Shown one piece after another: positions 35,706-46,500 of a stretch of DNA of 64,000 nt. Origin of the DNA: Deltaproteobacteria bacterium (GTDB lineage: Bacteria; Desulfobacterota; Desulfobulbia; Desulfobulbales; Desulfocapsaceae); the NCBI GenBank assembly GCA_002747825.1, contig PDQQ01000015.1, positions 1 to 64,000 on the forward strand, given 5' to 3'. The notes under the pieces are model-generated. The model worked only from the letters and a program-made list of their open reading frames with translations, did not search any database and was not told the DNA's origin. How positions within the stretch are numbered: the stretch's first letter is position 1; every line of letters starts with the position of its first letter. The position numbers and the translations under genes are program-made.

Positions 35706-35740
35706 GTGGTATGAGTAGATCAGCATACTCTGGAGAGTTG
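35694..35740 (+). promoter_or_regulatory. Probable NrdR operator (two boxes)
   Basis: The first box, ACACTTTATATTGTGG (35694-35709), matches the known NrdR consensus acaCwAtATaTwGtgt at 14 of 16 positions, counted by eye, and covers the -10 element. A weaker second box, ATACTCTGGAGAGTTG (35725-35740), starts exactly 31 bases later, the three-helical-turn spacing usual for NrdR box pairs. NrdR is the conserved ATP/dATP-sensing repressor of ribonucleotide reductase genes. Repression of nrdDG when dATP is high is inferred. Confidence 0.65.
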
Positions 35741-35814
35741 CAAATAGAATCAAAACATACCGCCAGGGCCGTTCGGTAGCGGCTTGAGTATTGGCCATTT
35801 TTGAGGAAAGGACT

Positions 35815-37944
35815 ATGACAGCGTATACAGATCCCCAGCCAGAGACTTCTTTCTTTTTTTCAGAGATAAAAAAACGTAACAACCAACGTGTACCTTTCAA
35901 GGCAGAAAAGATTGTTTCGGCCATCGAGAGAGCAGGTCAGGCGACCGGCGAATTTTCGCTTCCCGAGGCAAGACGACTGACCATTCGCGTACTGAACAGC
36001 GCCTACGAGCTTTTTCAAAATTCACCTCCCAGCGTTGAAGAGGTACAGGATATCGTTGAAGAAACACTTCTTGCCTCCCCTTTCAAAAATACCGCCCGCG
36101 CCTATATCCTCTATCGGGAGCGGAGAACTCAGGCACGAAAACTTGTTGAACAGGCTGATATTCAACTGGTCGACAACTATCTCGACCGCCTTGATTGGCA
36201 GGTCAAAGAAAACAGTAATATGGCCTATTCGCTGCAAGGTCTCAACAACTATGTCGCCAACGAGGTGAGCAAGAACTACTGGCTCAACAGGATATATCCG
36301 GCAGAAATCAAGCAGGCGCATACGACCGGCGACCTGCATATTCATGATCTGGGCCTCCTCTCTGTCTACTGTGTCGGCTGGGATCTGCAGGATCTCCTGC
36401 TCAACGGTTTTCGCGGGGTTCCTGGCAAAGCTGAATCTGCGCCGCCCAAGCATTTTCGCAGTGCACTGGGACAGATCGTAAACTTTTTCTATACCCTGCA
36501 GGGAGAGGCAGCCGGCGCCCAGGCCTTTTCCAGCTTTGATACCCTGCTCGCTCCGTTCGTACGTGAAGACCAACTCTCTGCCAAAGAGGTCAAGCAGGCC
36601 ATTCAGGAATTTGTGTTTAATCTCAATGTCCCGACCAGGGTCGGCTTTCAGACACCTTTTACCAACCTGACCATGGATATCCAACCGCCCTCGACCCTCG
36701 CCGACACAGAGGTCATACTTGGCGGTAAGAGACAAAAACAGACCTACAGCGACTACCAGGAAGAGATGAACCGTATTAACACCGCTTTTCTTGAGGTCAT
36801 GGCTGAGGGTGACGCCAATGGCCGGGTATTTACCTTTCCGATACCAACATACAATATTACACCTGATTTTCAGTGGGATAACCCAAATCTCGAGAGTCTT
36901 TGGAAGGTTACAGCCAAGTACGGGATCCCCTATTTTGCCAACTTTATCAATTCCGATCTCTCGGTTGAAGATACCCGTTCGATGTGCTGCCGTCTGCGAC
37001 TTGACACCCGTGAACTCGAAAAACGCGGTGGCGGACTTTTTGGTGCCAATCCTCTGACCGGATCGATTGGCGTGGTCACCATCAATCTGGCAAGTCTCGG
37101 CTATGAGGCGGCAAACGAAGAACAATTCTTCGCCTTACTTGACAAACGCCTCAATATCGCCCGCAACAGCCTTGAGATCAAGCGCTCAGCCCTTGAAGGC
37201 TATACCGCAAAGGGGCTCTACCCCTATACCAGATACTATCTGCGTGACATCCATACACGGTTTGGAAGCTATTGGAACAACCATTTTTCGACCATCGGTA
37301 TCATTGGTGCCAATGAGGGTCTTATTAACCTCTTTGGGGAAGATATAGGAACCCCGAAAGGACAGAGATTTGCCCTCTCAATCCTCAACCATATTCGAGC
37401 TCGTCTGCAGGAGTTTCAAGAGGAAACCGGCAACTATTACAACCTTGAAGCCACACCTGCAGAAGGCACCGGCTACAGGCTTGCCAGACTTGACAAAAAA
37501 AGATATCCAGACATGAGGCTCTCTCTTTCCGGCGGCAGTGAAGACCTCCCTGTCTACACAAATTCAACGCAATTGCCGGTCAACTACAGCAATGATATCT
37601 TTACAGTCATGGATCTGCAGGATTCTCTACAGACCAGATATACCGGCGGTACGGTACAACATATCTTTCTTGGTGAGGCTGCCCCGGATCCTCTGGCACT
37701 CAGGGACTTTATACGTACCATTTTCGAGAATTATCATATGCCGTATATCACGATTTCCCCGTCTTTTTCTATTTGCCCTGCGCATGGCTATCTCAACGGA
37801 GAGGTAACAGTCTGCCCAAATTGCCAGGAGAAAACAGAGGTCTACTCCAGGGTCGTTGGTTACCTGCGCCCTGTACAGCAATGGAATGAGGGTAAACGTG
37901 CTGAATTTACCAGGCGCAGTCTCTATGTGGCAGAAGTGCCATGA
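35815..37944 (+). CDS. nrdD: Anaerobic ribonucleoside-triphosphate reductase
   Basis: The class III enzyme that makes deoxyribonucleotides without oxygen, using a glycyl radical. From the chosen start it has 709 residues. Residues about 15-100 form an ATP-cone (KRNNQRVPFKAEKIVSAIERAG), the allosteric site for ATP and dATP. The catalytic barrel follows with LHIHDLGLLSVYCVGW and the active-site cysteine region RSMCCRLRLD. The C-terminus has a zinc motif (CPAHGYLNGEVTVCPNC) and the glycyl-radical loop RVVGYLRPVQQWNEGK. I chose the ATG at 35815 because GAGGAAAGG lies just upstream; the ATG at 35791 has no site. Its stop overlaps nrdG as ATGA. Confidence 0.95.
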   Translation: MTAYTDPQPETSFFFSEIKKRNNQRVPFKAEKIVSAIERAGQATGEFSLPEARRLTIRVLNSAYELFQNSPPSVEEVQDIVEETLLASPFKNTARAYILYRERRTQARKLVEQADIQLVDNYLDRLDWQVKENSNMAYSLQGLNNYVANEVSKNYWLNRIYPAEIKQAHTTGDLHIHDLGLLSVYCVGWDLQDLLLNGFRGVPGKAESAPPKHFRSALGQIVNFFYTLQGEAAGAQAFSSFDTLLAPFVREDQLSAKEVKQAIQEFVFNLNVPTRVGFQTPFTNLTMDIQPPSTLADTEVILGGKRQKQTYSDYQEEMNRINTAFLEVMAEGDANGRVFTFPIPTYNITPDFQWDNPNLESLWKVTAKYGIPYFANFINSDLSVEDTRSMCCRLRLDTRELEKRGGGLFGANPLTGSIGVVTINLASLGYEAANEEQFFALLDKRLNIARNSLEIKRSALEGYTAKGLYPYTRYYLRDIHTRFGSYWNNHFSTIGIIGANEGLINLFGEDIGTPKGQRFALSILNHIRARLQEFQEETGNYYNLEATPAEGTGYRLARLDKKRYPDMRLSLSGGSEDLPVYTNSTQLPVNYSNDIFTVMDLQDSLQTRYTGGTVQHIFLGEAAPDPLALRDFIRTIFENYHMPYITISPSFSICPAHGYLNGEVTVCPNCQEKTEVYSRVVGYLRPVQQWNEGKRAEFTRRSLYVAEVP

Positions 37945-38531
37945 TTCTCGGAGGCTACCAGCCGCTCTCGCTCTGTGATTTTCCTCAAACGCCGTCGGCT
38001 GTGCTGTTTTCACAGGGGTGTAACTGGAGATGCAGCTATTGCCATAACAAGGAGTTGATCCCCAGGTCGCCACAAAGCCCGACTCTGGATTTTACGTCTG
38101 TTCTGAAAACCCTTAAGCGTCGGGCTGCTCTGTTGCGTGGAGTGGTTTTCACCGGTGGCGAGCCGACACTGCACAAGGACCTGCCCTCCTGCATCGCCTC
38201 TGTCAAAAAGTTGGGATTACCCGTTAAACTCGACAGTAATGGTTCTCAGCCTGCGGTTCTCGAGACCCTTGTCAGACAGGGGCTTGTCGATTATATTGCC
38301 ATGGACATCAAGGCCCCGCTCTGCAAATACGAGCAAATAACCGGCTGCCCTGTAGACCTGGATGATATAAAAGAGAGCATCAACCTTATCGCCACCAGCG
38401 GGATTGCACATCAGTTCAGGACAACCTGGCCCAAAGAGCTTCTCTGCAGGGCAGATATTGACGAGATACAGACCTTTCTGCCCAAGGCTTCAGACTACGT
38501 CCTTCAAAAATGCCGGCAGCCTGAACAATAA
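37941..38531 (+). CDS. nrdG: Anaerobic ribonucleoside-triphosphate reductase activating protein
   Basis: A radical-SAM enzyme that generates the glycyl radical on NrdD. The 196 residues have the cluster motif C-x3-C-x2-C in QGCNWRCSYCHN (Cys27, Cys31, Cys34) and the glycine-rich SAM motif GVVFTGGEPTLHKDLP. The start ATG overlaps the nrdD stop by four bases, so the two proteins are made in a coupled way from one promoter. This is the longer, pflA-like NrdG type of about 200 residues found in many anaerobes. Confidence 0.93.
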   Translation: MILGGYQPLSLCDFPQTPSAVLFSQGCNWRCSYCHNKELIPRSPQSPTLDFTSVLKTLKRRAALLRGVVFTGGEPTLHKDLPSCIASVKKLGLPVKLDSNGSQPAVLETLVRQGLVDYIAMDIKAPLCKYEQITGCPVDLDDIKESINLIATSGIAHQFRTTWPKELLCRADIDEIQTFLPKASDYVLQKCRQPEQ

Positions 38532-38590
38532 AACGGATTTTTGCTCGGCAAGAGTTTGGCTGTTCATGAAAAATTCGGATTGACCCTGCA

Positions 38591-39766
38591 ATGTCTCCCC
38601 CCTCCCGCCGCCAGCTTATTCTTGTTTTTCTGGTCAAGCTCCTGCTCAATATCGGGCGGCGCTTTGTCTACCCGTTTGCCCCGGCCCTGAGCCGTGAACT
38701 GGCCGTTCCGGTCAGTGCGATTACCTCAATTATCGGGGCAGGCCAGTTTTCTTCTCTTTTGGGCATATTTTCCGGCCCTCTGGCAGACCGATACGGTAAT
38801 ATCAAGATGATGCGAACGGGTTTGCTTGCACAGGTTCTGGGAATGCTTCTTTGCGGTCTTGTCACCAGCTATTGGGTCGTTTTTGCAGGACTTATCCTCG
38901 CCAGTCTGGGAAGGACAATATTTGACCCAGCGCTTCAAGCCTATATCGGAGCCAATGTCCCTTACCAAAAAAGGGGGCGGGTCATGGGCTTTATCGAAAC
39001 CGCCTGGTCAGGATCAACCTTGATCGGAATACCGCTATTTGGCCTTGTCGTTGAACATTACGGACTGAAGGCCTCCTTTTGGGTCATTGCCCTGCTTTCT
39101 GCCCTCAGTCTTGTTGCCGTCGGCCGGAGTTTTAGGCCAAAAACCACAAGACAAATGGACCTGGAGGCAAACCAGACAGGCCTGTTACGGGGCATTATTG
39201 GCCTTTTTGCCGATCGCAGGACAGCCGGAATACTGCTCTTTGCCTTTTGTATCTCGCTTGCCAACGACAGCCTGTTCGTCGTCTATGGATTGTGGTTTGA
39301 AGATGCCTTTGCCCTCAGCCTGGTCAGTCTCGGTTTCAGTACCATTGCCATTGGCAGCGCTGAGCTTCTTGGCGAGCTCTGCACCGCCTCCCTCTCCGAT
39401 CGCATCGGGCTTTCCAAAATGATCAGCCTCTGTCTTGCCTGCGCGATTATTGCCTACCTTCTGCTTCCGATTATTGGTTTTTGTCTTACCTCTGCCATGG
39501 CCGGTCTGTTCTGTATCTTTTTCTTCTTTGAGATCATTATGGTCACCAGCTTTTCTCTAAGTTCCGAGCTGTTGCCCAGAACAAGGGCAACCATGATGGC
39601 TGGTTTTTACGCGGTCTCAGGTCTTGGCAGGATGTCTGGGGTTTTTCTAGCAAGCAGCCTGTGGGAGATGGGGGGTATTGTGGCTGTTGCCTTGACGAGT
39701 GCCCTGTGCACAGCGCTGGGTTTTGTCTTTTTTCGTTGGGCAATCCATCGATGGCGGCCGGCATAG
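38591..39766 (+). CDS. Major facilitator superfamily transporter
   Basis: An inner-membrane transporter of 391 residues with about 12 hydrophobic segments. The MFS loop motif between segments 2 and 3 is visible as GIFSGPLADRYGNIKMMRTG (G-x3-D-R-x-G pattern), with a matching half-motif in the second half (LCTASLSDRIGLSKMI). The substrate cannot be told; drug or sugar efflux, or metabolite uptake, are all possible. It follows nrdG by 59 bases and could be read from the same promoter. It is convergent with priA. Confidence 0.85.
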   Translation: MSPPSRRQLILVFLVKLLLNIGRRFVYPFAPALSRELAVPVSAITSIIGAGQFSSLLGIFSGPLADRYGNIKMMRTGLLAQVLGMLLCGLVTSYWVVFAGLILASLGRTIFDPALQAYIGANVPYQKRGRVMGFIETAWSGSTLIGIPLFGLVVEHYGLKASFWVIALLSALSLVAVGRSFRPKTTRQMDLEANQTGLLRGIIGLFADRRTAGILLFAFCISLANDSLFVVYGLWFEDAFALSLVSLGFSTIAIGSAELLGELCTASLSDRIGLSKMISLCLACAIIAYLLLPIIGFCLTSAMAGLFCIFFFFEIIMVTSFSLSSELLPRTRATMMAGFYAVSGLGRMSGVFLASSLWEMGGIVAVALTSALCTALGFVFFRWAIHRWRPA

Positions 39767-39872
39767 AGCCGAGGGTACGCTACGGCAAAGCAAAAAATCC
39801 GGCATATCAGGAAACTTTTCAAGGTTCTGTTTGTTTATAACAAAAAAATTCCAGAAGAAAGAGAACTCAAAG

Positions 39873-39890
39873 ATCTGGGCTCCGCCAGAT
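39873..39890. terminator. Hairpin between convergent MFS and priA genes
   Basis: ATCTGG (39873-39878) and CCAGAT (39885-39890) form a six-pair stem with a six-base loop. There is no clear T-run, so termination is uncertain. A similar string, AAAGATCTGG, occurs in another convergent gap near 47338. Confidence 0.3.
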
Positions 39891-39895
39891 ACAAA

Positions 39896-42427
39896 CTACA
39901 TCATATTTTCCGGGTCAACATCGATCTCCATTGTACATGAATTCAATATATTTTTTTGCGTATCGTCTCTCATTTTACTGGCCAGAAGATGCAGTTCTTC
40001 GGAAGCTGTTCCCTTGAGGAGGACCTGCCATCGGTAAAGATCCCGTACCCTCTCCAGAGGCGCCGGTGCCGGACCGAGCACCCCGACCTTGAGCGGGAGC
40101 TCATCGGTATATCTTCGACAAGCCCTGGCAACGTTCGCCGCAGATTCCTGTACCTTTTGTTCAACCCTGCCTTTTACACGCAGCAAAATCAAACGTACAA
40201 AGGGAGGAAATGCCGGCTGGGCGCGTATCTCCATTTCATGCTCAAAAAACTCCAGGTATTTGTGTTTACGGGCAAGTTCGATCGCATAATGGTCTGGACG
40301 CAGGGTTTGAATAAGGACATCTCCGGGCAGCTGCCCCCTGCCCGCCCGCCCTGTGACCTGGGTTATCAACTGGAAGGTTCGTTCGGCGGCCTTGTAGTCC
40401 GGCATGTTCATGCCGCCATCGGCCCAGACCACGCCGACAAGGGTTACATTGGGAAAATGGTGGCCCTTGGCAATCATCTGTGTGCCGATAAGGATATCGA
40501 CAAGTCCCTGGTGCATGGTTGACAAAACCTGCATACATTTTTTTCTGTCAGCAGCGGTATCAGAGTCGAGACGACCGATCCTTGCCTCGGGGAGAAGCCC
40601 GAGAAGCTCTTCTTCAACCCGTTCTGTGCCAAAGCCGGCAGGAACCAGCTCTGTTGAGCGACAATGGAGACAGATATTCTGTACTGTCGCTGTAAAACCG
40701 CAGTAGTGGCACACCAGCTGTCCTCTCCCCTTGTGCAAGGTGAGCGAGACGTTACAGTGATTGCAGGTTACCGGAGTACCACATTTTCTGCACAAAAGAG
40801 CCGTGGAAAAACCGCGTCTGTTGAGAAGAAGGAGAGATTGCCGGCCCAAGGCAAGATTGTTTTTTAGTTTTTCAAGAAGGCGCTGTTGGATAATGCCGCT
40901 TTTTTTCTGCACTGCCGCTGATCTGGAATTGAGGTCAACAACCTCAACCTTGGGCAGAAGTGCCCCCCCTACCCGGCTCTGCATAACGAGCAGTCTGTAT
41001 TTTCCCGAACGGGCATGCGAGAAGCTGGTCATCGAAGGGGTTGCCGAACCAAGAAGCACCACAGAACCGTGCTGCCTGGCCCGTAACACGGCAAGATCAC
41101 GGGCGTTATATCGCAGGCCATCATCCTGTTTGTAACTCGAGTCGTGCTCTTCATCGACCACAATCAGACCGGGGTCTCTGAGCGGTGCGAAAACTGCTGA
41201 TCTTGCGCCAATGACGATCCTGGCCCTGCCGGAAAGAGCTAGAAAAAACTGATCGTATTTTTCACCGCTGCTCAAACCGGAATGCAGCAACACCACAAGA
41301 TCTGCAAAACGTGACACCAGATGGGCCTCAAGCTGGCTTGCAAGCGCAATCTCCGGGACCAGTATGATAACATCGCGGCCTTCTTGGATTGTTTTTTCGG
41401 CAGCCCGCAGGTAGACCTCGGTCTTGCCGCAGCCGGTAACCCCGTGCAGCAAAAACGGTGCAAAAACATTTTCTTCGATCGCGGCAAGCAGCTGGTCGAG
41501 TACGGCGGATTGCTCTCTGGTCAGCTCTTCAGGGCGAGGATAAAAACAGAGCTGTTCGCCAAACGGGTTTCGATAGACCCTTCGCCGGATCTTCTCCACC
41601 ACACCCCTTGCCGCCATTTTGCCCAAAGCCCGGCCGGCACCCGGATATATTGTTTTTGCCTCTCTGAGTGCAACCTCACTGCCTCCTATCCTATTTTGAA
41701 CGGTCATCAGGCTGTAGAGGGCCTTTGCCTCCGAGATCTTTACCCTGTCCCCAAGATGCTCGGACAAGAGATCCCGATAGAGGCTGAAATCATCTTTCAC
41801 GGCAAGCTCTGCAGGCGGCCGGGGGAGTGAAGAATCGACCAGACGGAAACAGACCTCTCGTTTGGCCTGCACCTGATCTTCTCTGAGGCAGAGCTCCTGA
41901 CGTACCAGTTTTTTCTGCAAAAGCTTTTGCAGCAGGCGTTTATCACTCGCCTTTGCGAGATACGAACTGTTGGCAGCAAGCAGCACCTCTTCCTTGGCCA
42001 AAAGCTGAGACAGCAAGGAGGATCGTGTTTCTGCAAAGGCCTCAAGTTCTTCGGGCGAACAGGTGCGGACAAGACGACGAACAGAACGAGGGGCCAACCC
42101 TTGAGGCAGGGCTGTTTTTATGACAAGACCGATAGGATAGAGATAGTAGTCGGCAATCCAGCGGAAAAATGCAACCATCTCCGGATGGAACACCGGGAAA
42201 TCATCGAGAAAGCGGATCAACGGTTTTACGACAAAACCATCTGCTCCGCCCTGCTCCCTGGCCTCACCAAGGATATAGCCGGTAACCTGTCTTCCCCCGA
42301 GAGGCACCAGAACCCGCCTGCCAACATAATCGGCGGCCTGGCCTTCCTGACCCGCCTCATCCTGTGGCAGGGCGTAGGTCAAGGGGGTATTGAGCGGAGC
42401 GGCAACGGCGACTTCAACGTGTGTCAT
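39896..42427 (-). CDS. priA: Primosomal protein N' (replication restart helicase PriA)
   Basis: A superfamily-2 DNA helicase that recognises stalled forks and reloads the replisome. The 843 residues include the N-terminal 3'-DNA-end-binding domain (VEVAVAAPLNTPLTYALP), Walker A GVTGCGKTEVYL, the Walker B-type DEEH in IVVDEEHDSSYKQDDGLRYN, and helicase motif IDILIGTQMIAKGHHFPN. The zinc-binding region has four C-x2-C pairs beginning with CRKCGTPVTCNHC and ending with CLHC. Its start overlaps the galU stop by four bases (ATGA), so it is read after galU. Confidence 0.95.
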   Translation of the reverse strand: MTHVEVAVAAPLNTPLTYALPQDEAGQEGQAADYVGRRVLVPLGGRQVTGYILGEAREQGGADGFVVKPLIRFLDDFPVFHPEMVAFFRWIADYYLYPIGLVIKTALPQGLAPRSVRRLVRTCSPEELEAFAETRSSLLSQLLAKEEVLLAANSSYLAKASDKRLLQKLLQKKLVRQELCLREDQVQAKREVCFRLVDSSLPRPPAELAVKDDFSLYRDLLSEHLGDRVKISEAKALYSLMTVQNRIGGSEVALREAKTIYPGAGRALGKMAARGVVEKIRRRVYRNPFGEQLCFYPRPEELTREQSAVLDQLLAAIEENVFAPFLLHGVTGCGKTEVYLRAAEKTIQEGRDVIILVPEIALASQLEAHLVSRFADLVVLLHSGLSSGEKYDQFFLALSGRARIVIGARSAVFAPLRDPGLIVVDEEHDSSYKQDDGLRYNARDLAVLRARQHGSVVLLGSATPSMTSFSHARSGKYRLLVMQSRVGGALLPKVEVVDLNSRSAAVQKKSGIIQQRLLEKLKNNLALGRQSLLLLNRRGFSTALLCRKCGTPVTCNHCNVSLTLHKGRGQLVCHYCGFTATVQNICLHCRSTELVPAGFGTERVEEELLGLLPEARIGRLDSDTAADRKKCMQVLSTMHQGLVDILIGTQMIAKGHHFPNVTLVGVVWADGGMNMPDYKAAERTFQLITQVTGRAGRGQLPGDVLIQTLRPDHYAIELARKHKYLEFFEHEMEIRAQPAFPPFVRLILLRVKGRVEQKVQESAANVARACRRYTDELPLKVGVLGPAPAPLERVRDLYRWQVLLKGTASEELHLLASKMRDDTQKNILNSCTMEIDVDPENMM

Positions 42428-43296
42428 AGGGAGGCAGCCACCTCCTTGATATGCTCCTTAAAGGCCTCTCCCAGCTCGCTATGGCGGATACCATAGGCAA
42501 GAATGGCTTTCAGATAGCCCATTTTATCACCGGCATCGTAGCGTACGCCATCAAACTCGTAGGCGTACATACAACGTGACTTGCTCAGAGCCAGCAGGGC
42601 GTCGGTCAGCTGTATCTCATTTCCATGCCCTGGCGTGGTTTTTTCGAGAAATTCAAAAATTTCCGGCATAAGAATATAACGGCCGATGATCGCCATATCC
42701 GAGTCGGTGGTTCCGGGGGCTGGTTTTTCGACCATCCGCTGCACCTGAAAGGTTTTTGGCCGACTCAAGCTCTCTCCCTCAACGATACCGTACTGGTGGG
42801 TCTCGTTCTGGGGCACCCTTTGAATGGCAACGATCGACTCTTCAACCTCTTCAAAGAGATGTACCATCTGCCTGGCACAGGGTTCCCTGCTGAGAACCAG
42901 ATCATCGCCGAGCAGGACCATAAACGGCTCGTTGCCCACCACATGCCTTGCCGTCAGTATTGCATGACCAAGCCCCAGGGGTTTTTTCTGGCGAACAGAG
43001 ACAATGTCGATAAGATTGGAGATATTGTTCAGCTCTTCACCGAGGGCCACCTTCTTTTTCTCTTTCAGAACAGAATCTAGATGAAAATTATAGTCGAAGT
43101 GGTTTACTATCGCAGATTTTCCCTCACTGGTGACAAAAATAATCTGATCGATACCCGAGCAAACAACTTCCTCTACAATGTATTGTATGGTAGGTCTATC
43201 GACGACCGTCAGCATCTCTTTGGGTATCGCTTTGGTCGCCGGCAAAAACCTGGTCCCAAGACCTGCAACGGGAATAACGGCCTTACGTATTTTCAT
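42424..43296 (-). CDS. galU: UTP-glucose-1-phosphate uridylyltransferase
   Basis: It makes UDP-glucose from UTP and glucose-1-phosphate for LPS, glycogen-related and other sugar pathways. The 290 residues start with KAVIPVAGLGTRFLPATKAIPKEM, the nucleotide-binding signature, and include the GalU blocks QKKPLGLGHAILTARHVVG and VLLGDDLVL. The frame is open to 43386, but the ATG at 43296 fits the family start and has GAGGTG upstream. It overlaps priA by four bases. It is divergent from hrpA with about 250 bases between the starts. Confidence 0.94.
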   Translation of the reverse strand: MKIRKAVIPVAGLGTRFLPATKAIPKEMLTVVDRPTIQYIVEEVVCSGIDQIIFVTSEGKSAIVNHFDYNFHLDSVLKEKKKVALGEELNNISNLIDIVSVRQKKPLGLGHAILTARHVVGNEPFMVLLGDDLVLSREPCARQMVHLFEEVEESIVAIQRVPQNETHQYGIVEGESLSRPKTFQVQRMVEKPAPGTTDSDMAIIGRYILMPEIFEFLEKTTPGHGNEIQLTDALLALSKSRCMYAYEFDGVRYDAGDKMGYLKAILAYGIRHSELGEAFKEHIKEVAASL

Positions 43297-43547
43297 TTTC
43301 ACCTCTGTTCGAATAGGTTGTAATGATGTCTGACACAGTAACGCCACTGCGGGATTTTCTACAAAGAGGGGTGTATGGTACATCACAAATGACGTCCCGA
43401 CAACAGCTCAGGTACTCTACAAATGTTACGAAGAACCAAAAAAGCCTTTTCAGCGTCAATATGACGTGAGGTTCACCCCAAAAACCGTCGATTTTTTTCG
43501 CTTTTTGTTTTTGGTTTTTGAGACTCCACAAGAGCAACAATACAGCG

Positions 43548-46500
43548 ATGGCCAGTCAATCTTCTCAATCTCTGCCCATTTCGGCAGAAAGAAAAACCAT
43601 CATCGAGACCATTCAACGGTACCAGGTGGTTGTCATAGAAGGAGATACCGGCTCGGGTAAAACCACACAGCTGCCGCAGATATGTCTTGAGGCCTTTGCG
43701 AGCAATACACGTGTCATTGGCTGTACCCAGCCGCGGCGGATTGCTGCAATCTCTGTTGCGGCAAGGGTCGCAGAAGAGCTTGGCGACCTTGGCAGGCTGG
43801 TCGGCTACAAGATTCGCTTTCAGGACAAGACGACAACAGCGACCAGAATAAAATTTATGACAGACGGCGTGTTACTCGCCGAGACCAGAAACGACCCGCT
43901 GCTCCGGCAATATGGGGTGATTATTGTCGATGAGGCACACGAACGCAGTCTCAATATCGACTTTATCTTGGGGTATCTGAAAAAGATCCTCGACAAACGC
44001 CCCGATCTCAAGATCATTATAACCTCGGCCACCATCGACACCAAGGCCTTTTCCAGGCATTTTGCGGATGCTCCGATTATCAGTATTGCCGGCCGCACCT
44101 ATCCGGTGACGGTACGCTACCGGCCGCAGGAAAGCGACGAATCTCCGGAGGAGACAAACCTGCTCGACCATTGTCTGACAACGGTGCAGGAGCTTCTCAC
44201 AAACAGGCCTGAGGGCGATATTCTTCTTTTTCTGCCAACAGAGCGGGATATCAGAGAATATGCAAAAATGCTTGAAGATGTCCAGCCCGGGCTTGAGGTC
44301 CTTCAGCTCTATGGCAGAATGGCGGCGGCCGATCAGCACAAGATCTTTCGCCAAGGTAAAAAAATAAAACTGATCGTCGCAACCAACATCGCCGAGACCT
44401 CGCTCACTGTGCCTGGCATACGCTACGTTATCGACAGCGGTCTGGCCAGGATATCCAGCTACAATGTGCGCAGCAAGACAACCAGTCTGCCCGTCTGTAA
44501 AATATCCCAGGCCAGCTGCGAACAGCGCAAGGGCAGGTGTGGTCGTGTTGGTCCCGGTCTCTGCATACGTCTGTATTCGGAAGATGATTTTACAAGCCGC
44601 GAGACCTTTACCAGACCCGAGATTACACGCTCAAATCTGGCAGAGGTCATTCTGCAAATGCTCTCACTTCGACTGGGTGATCCTCTGGAATTTCCGTTCA
44701 TCGATCCACCATCAACAAAGACCATACGTGAAGGCTACAGGCTTTTAGCAGAACTTGGTGCCATTACCGGGAAAAAAAAGCTGACAAAAAGAGGCCGAAT
44801 AATGGCCGATCTGCCGATTGATCCCTGTATCTCGAGAATCCTCATCGAGGCCTCGGCGAGAAACTGCCTCAGGGAGATTCAGATAATCTCGGCAGCCCTT
44901 GCCATTCAGGATCCACGGATTCGGCCTGCGGACAAACAACAACTAAACAGAGCAGATACCGCGCACAAAGCCTTTGATCATCCTTTTTCCGACTTTCTGA
45001 CCTACCTCAACCTCTGGCAGAGCTTTCACGAAGAGCTGCAAGGGGGCAGACGCTCGTGGTCGCAACTCAAAAAATTCTGTAGCCGGCACTACCTCTCCTT
45101 TCAAAGAATGCGCGAGTGGTTTGATCTCCACGACCAGCTCAAGCGAATACTCGGCCAGCGTAAGGCCTTTTGCGAAAATAAAGAGCCGGCCTCTTATGCG
45201 CAGATACACCTCTCGTTGCTCACCGGTTTTTTGCGTAATCTTGGGCAAAAGGTGCAAGGTAAGAACTATCTGGGAACCCATAACAAACAGCTTATGATTT
45301 TTCCGGGTTCCGGGCAGTTTGCCAAATCTCCAGAGTGGATCGTTGCCGGTTCTCTGATGTATACAAACAGGTTTTATGCCATAAATGCTGCCTCGATCTC
45401 TGTTGAGTGGATCGAAGAAGCCGGGAAAGCGTTCTGCCGATACAGCTGGACAAACCCGAGATGGAGAAAGAAGACCGGGACAGTTATTGCCGAAGAAACG
45501 GTCAGCCTGTTCGGCCTGACCTTGATCGGCGGACGCCTGGTCAACTTTCCGAAACGGGCGGCCAAAAACCGGGAGATTGCCCGCGATATATTTATACATG
45601 CAGCCCTTATCGAGGGCCAGCTGAGCAAGAGGTACACTTTTCTTGATACAAACAAAAGACGTATCGACCGCTGGAGACAGATGGAAGAAAAGCTGCGGAC
45701 AAGGGATATTGTGGTCGACGATGCCGGACTGTTTGCCTTTTATGACCGGGTTCTGCCCGATTCAGTCTACGATCAAACGAGTCTTGAGCGTTATCTCAAA
45801 AACAAGGCTGCCGGCAGGTCGCTTCTTGTTGAAGACAAGGATATTCTGCTGAGAACGCCCGATGACTGCGAGCTTCTTCACTATCCCAAATCAATCCAGG
45901 TCTCCGGAAAGAAAATTGGCGTTGACTATCACTTCACTCCAGGCAACGAGGCAGACGGTATCACCTTCAGGGTTCCAATCGGGAGTGCCAGTGCTCTGAA
46001 AACAGAACGTTTCGAATGGCTTGTGCCCGGATTGTTTCCCGAAAAACTGGGCTTCTTGTTGAGATCCCTGCCCAAAAATGTACGAAAGAGGCTGGTTCCG
46101 CTCTCAGATGCCACAGACAAGATTCTTGATGATCTTGACTATGGGCGTGGCCCCCTGCTGCCAAGCCTCGAACAATCCATCCATAAACTCTTTGGTTTTG
46201 CAGTAGGTCGCAGCGACTGGAAAAAAGAACTGCCACAGCATTTGACCCCAAAATTCGCACTCGTTGACCCCAGAGGCCGGGTTTGTCTGCGGGGAAACAA
46301 TATACAGGAGCTCCTGACAGAGAGCCCAAAGACGCCCGAACAAAAACAGCAACAGAAGATTGACCCCTTCAGTGAAAAAATCCACCCTCTGGCTGGCAAA
46401 GAATATTCAGAATGGGATTTTAAGAAACTGCCCGGCGAGATTATTCTCAGAGACAACAACGGCAACGTAACACAGATCCTGCATGTCTTTCTGCACCCTC

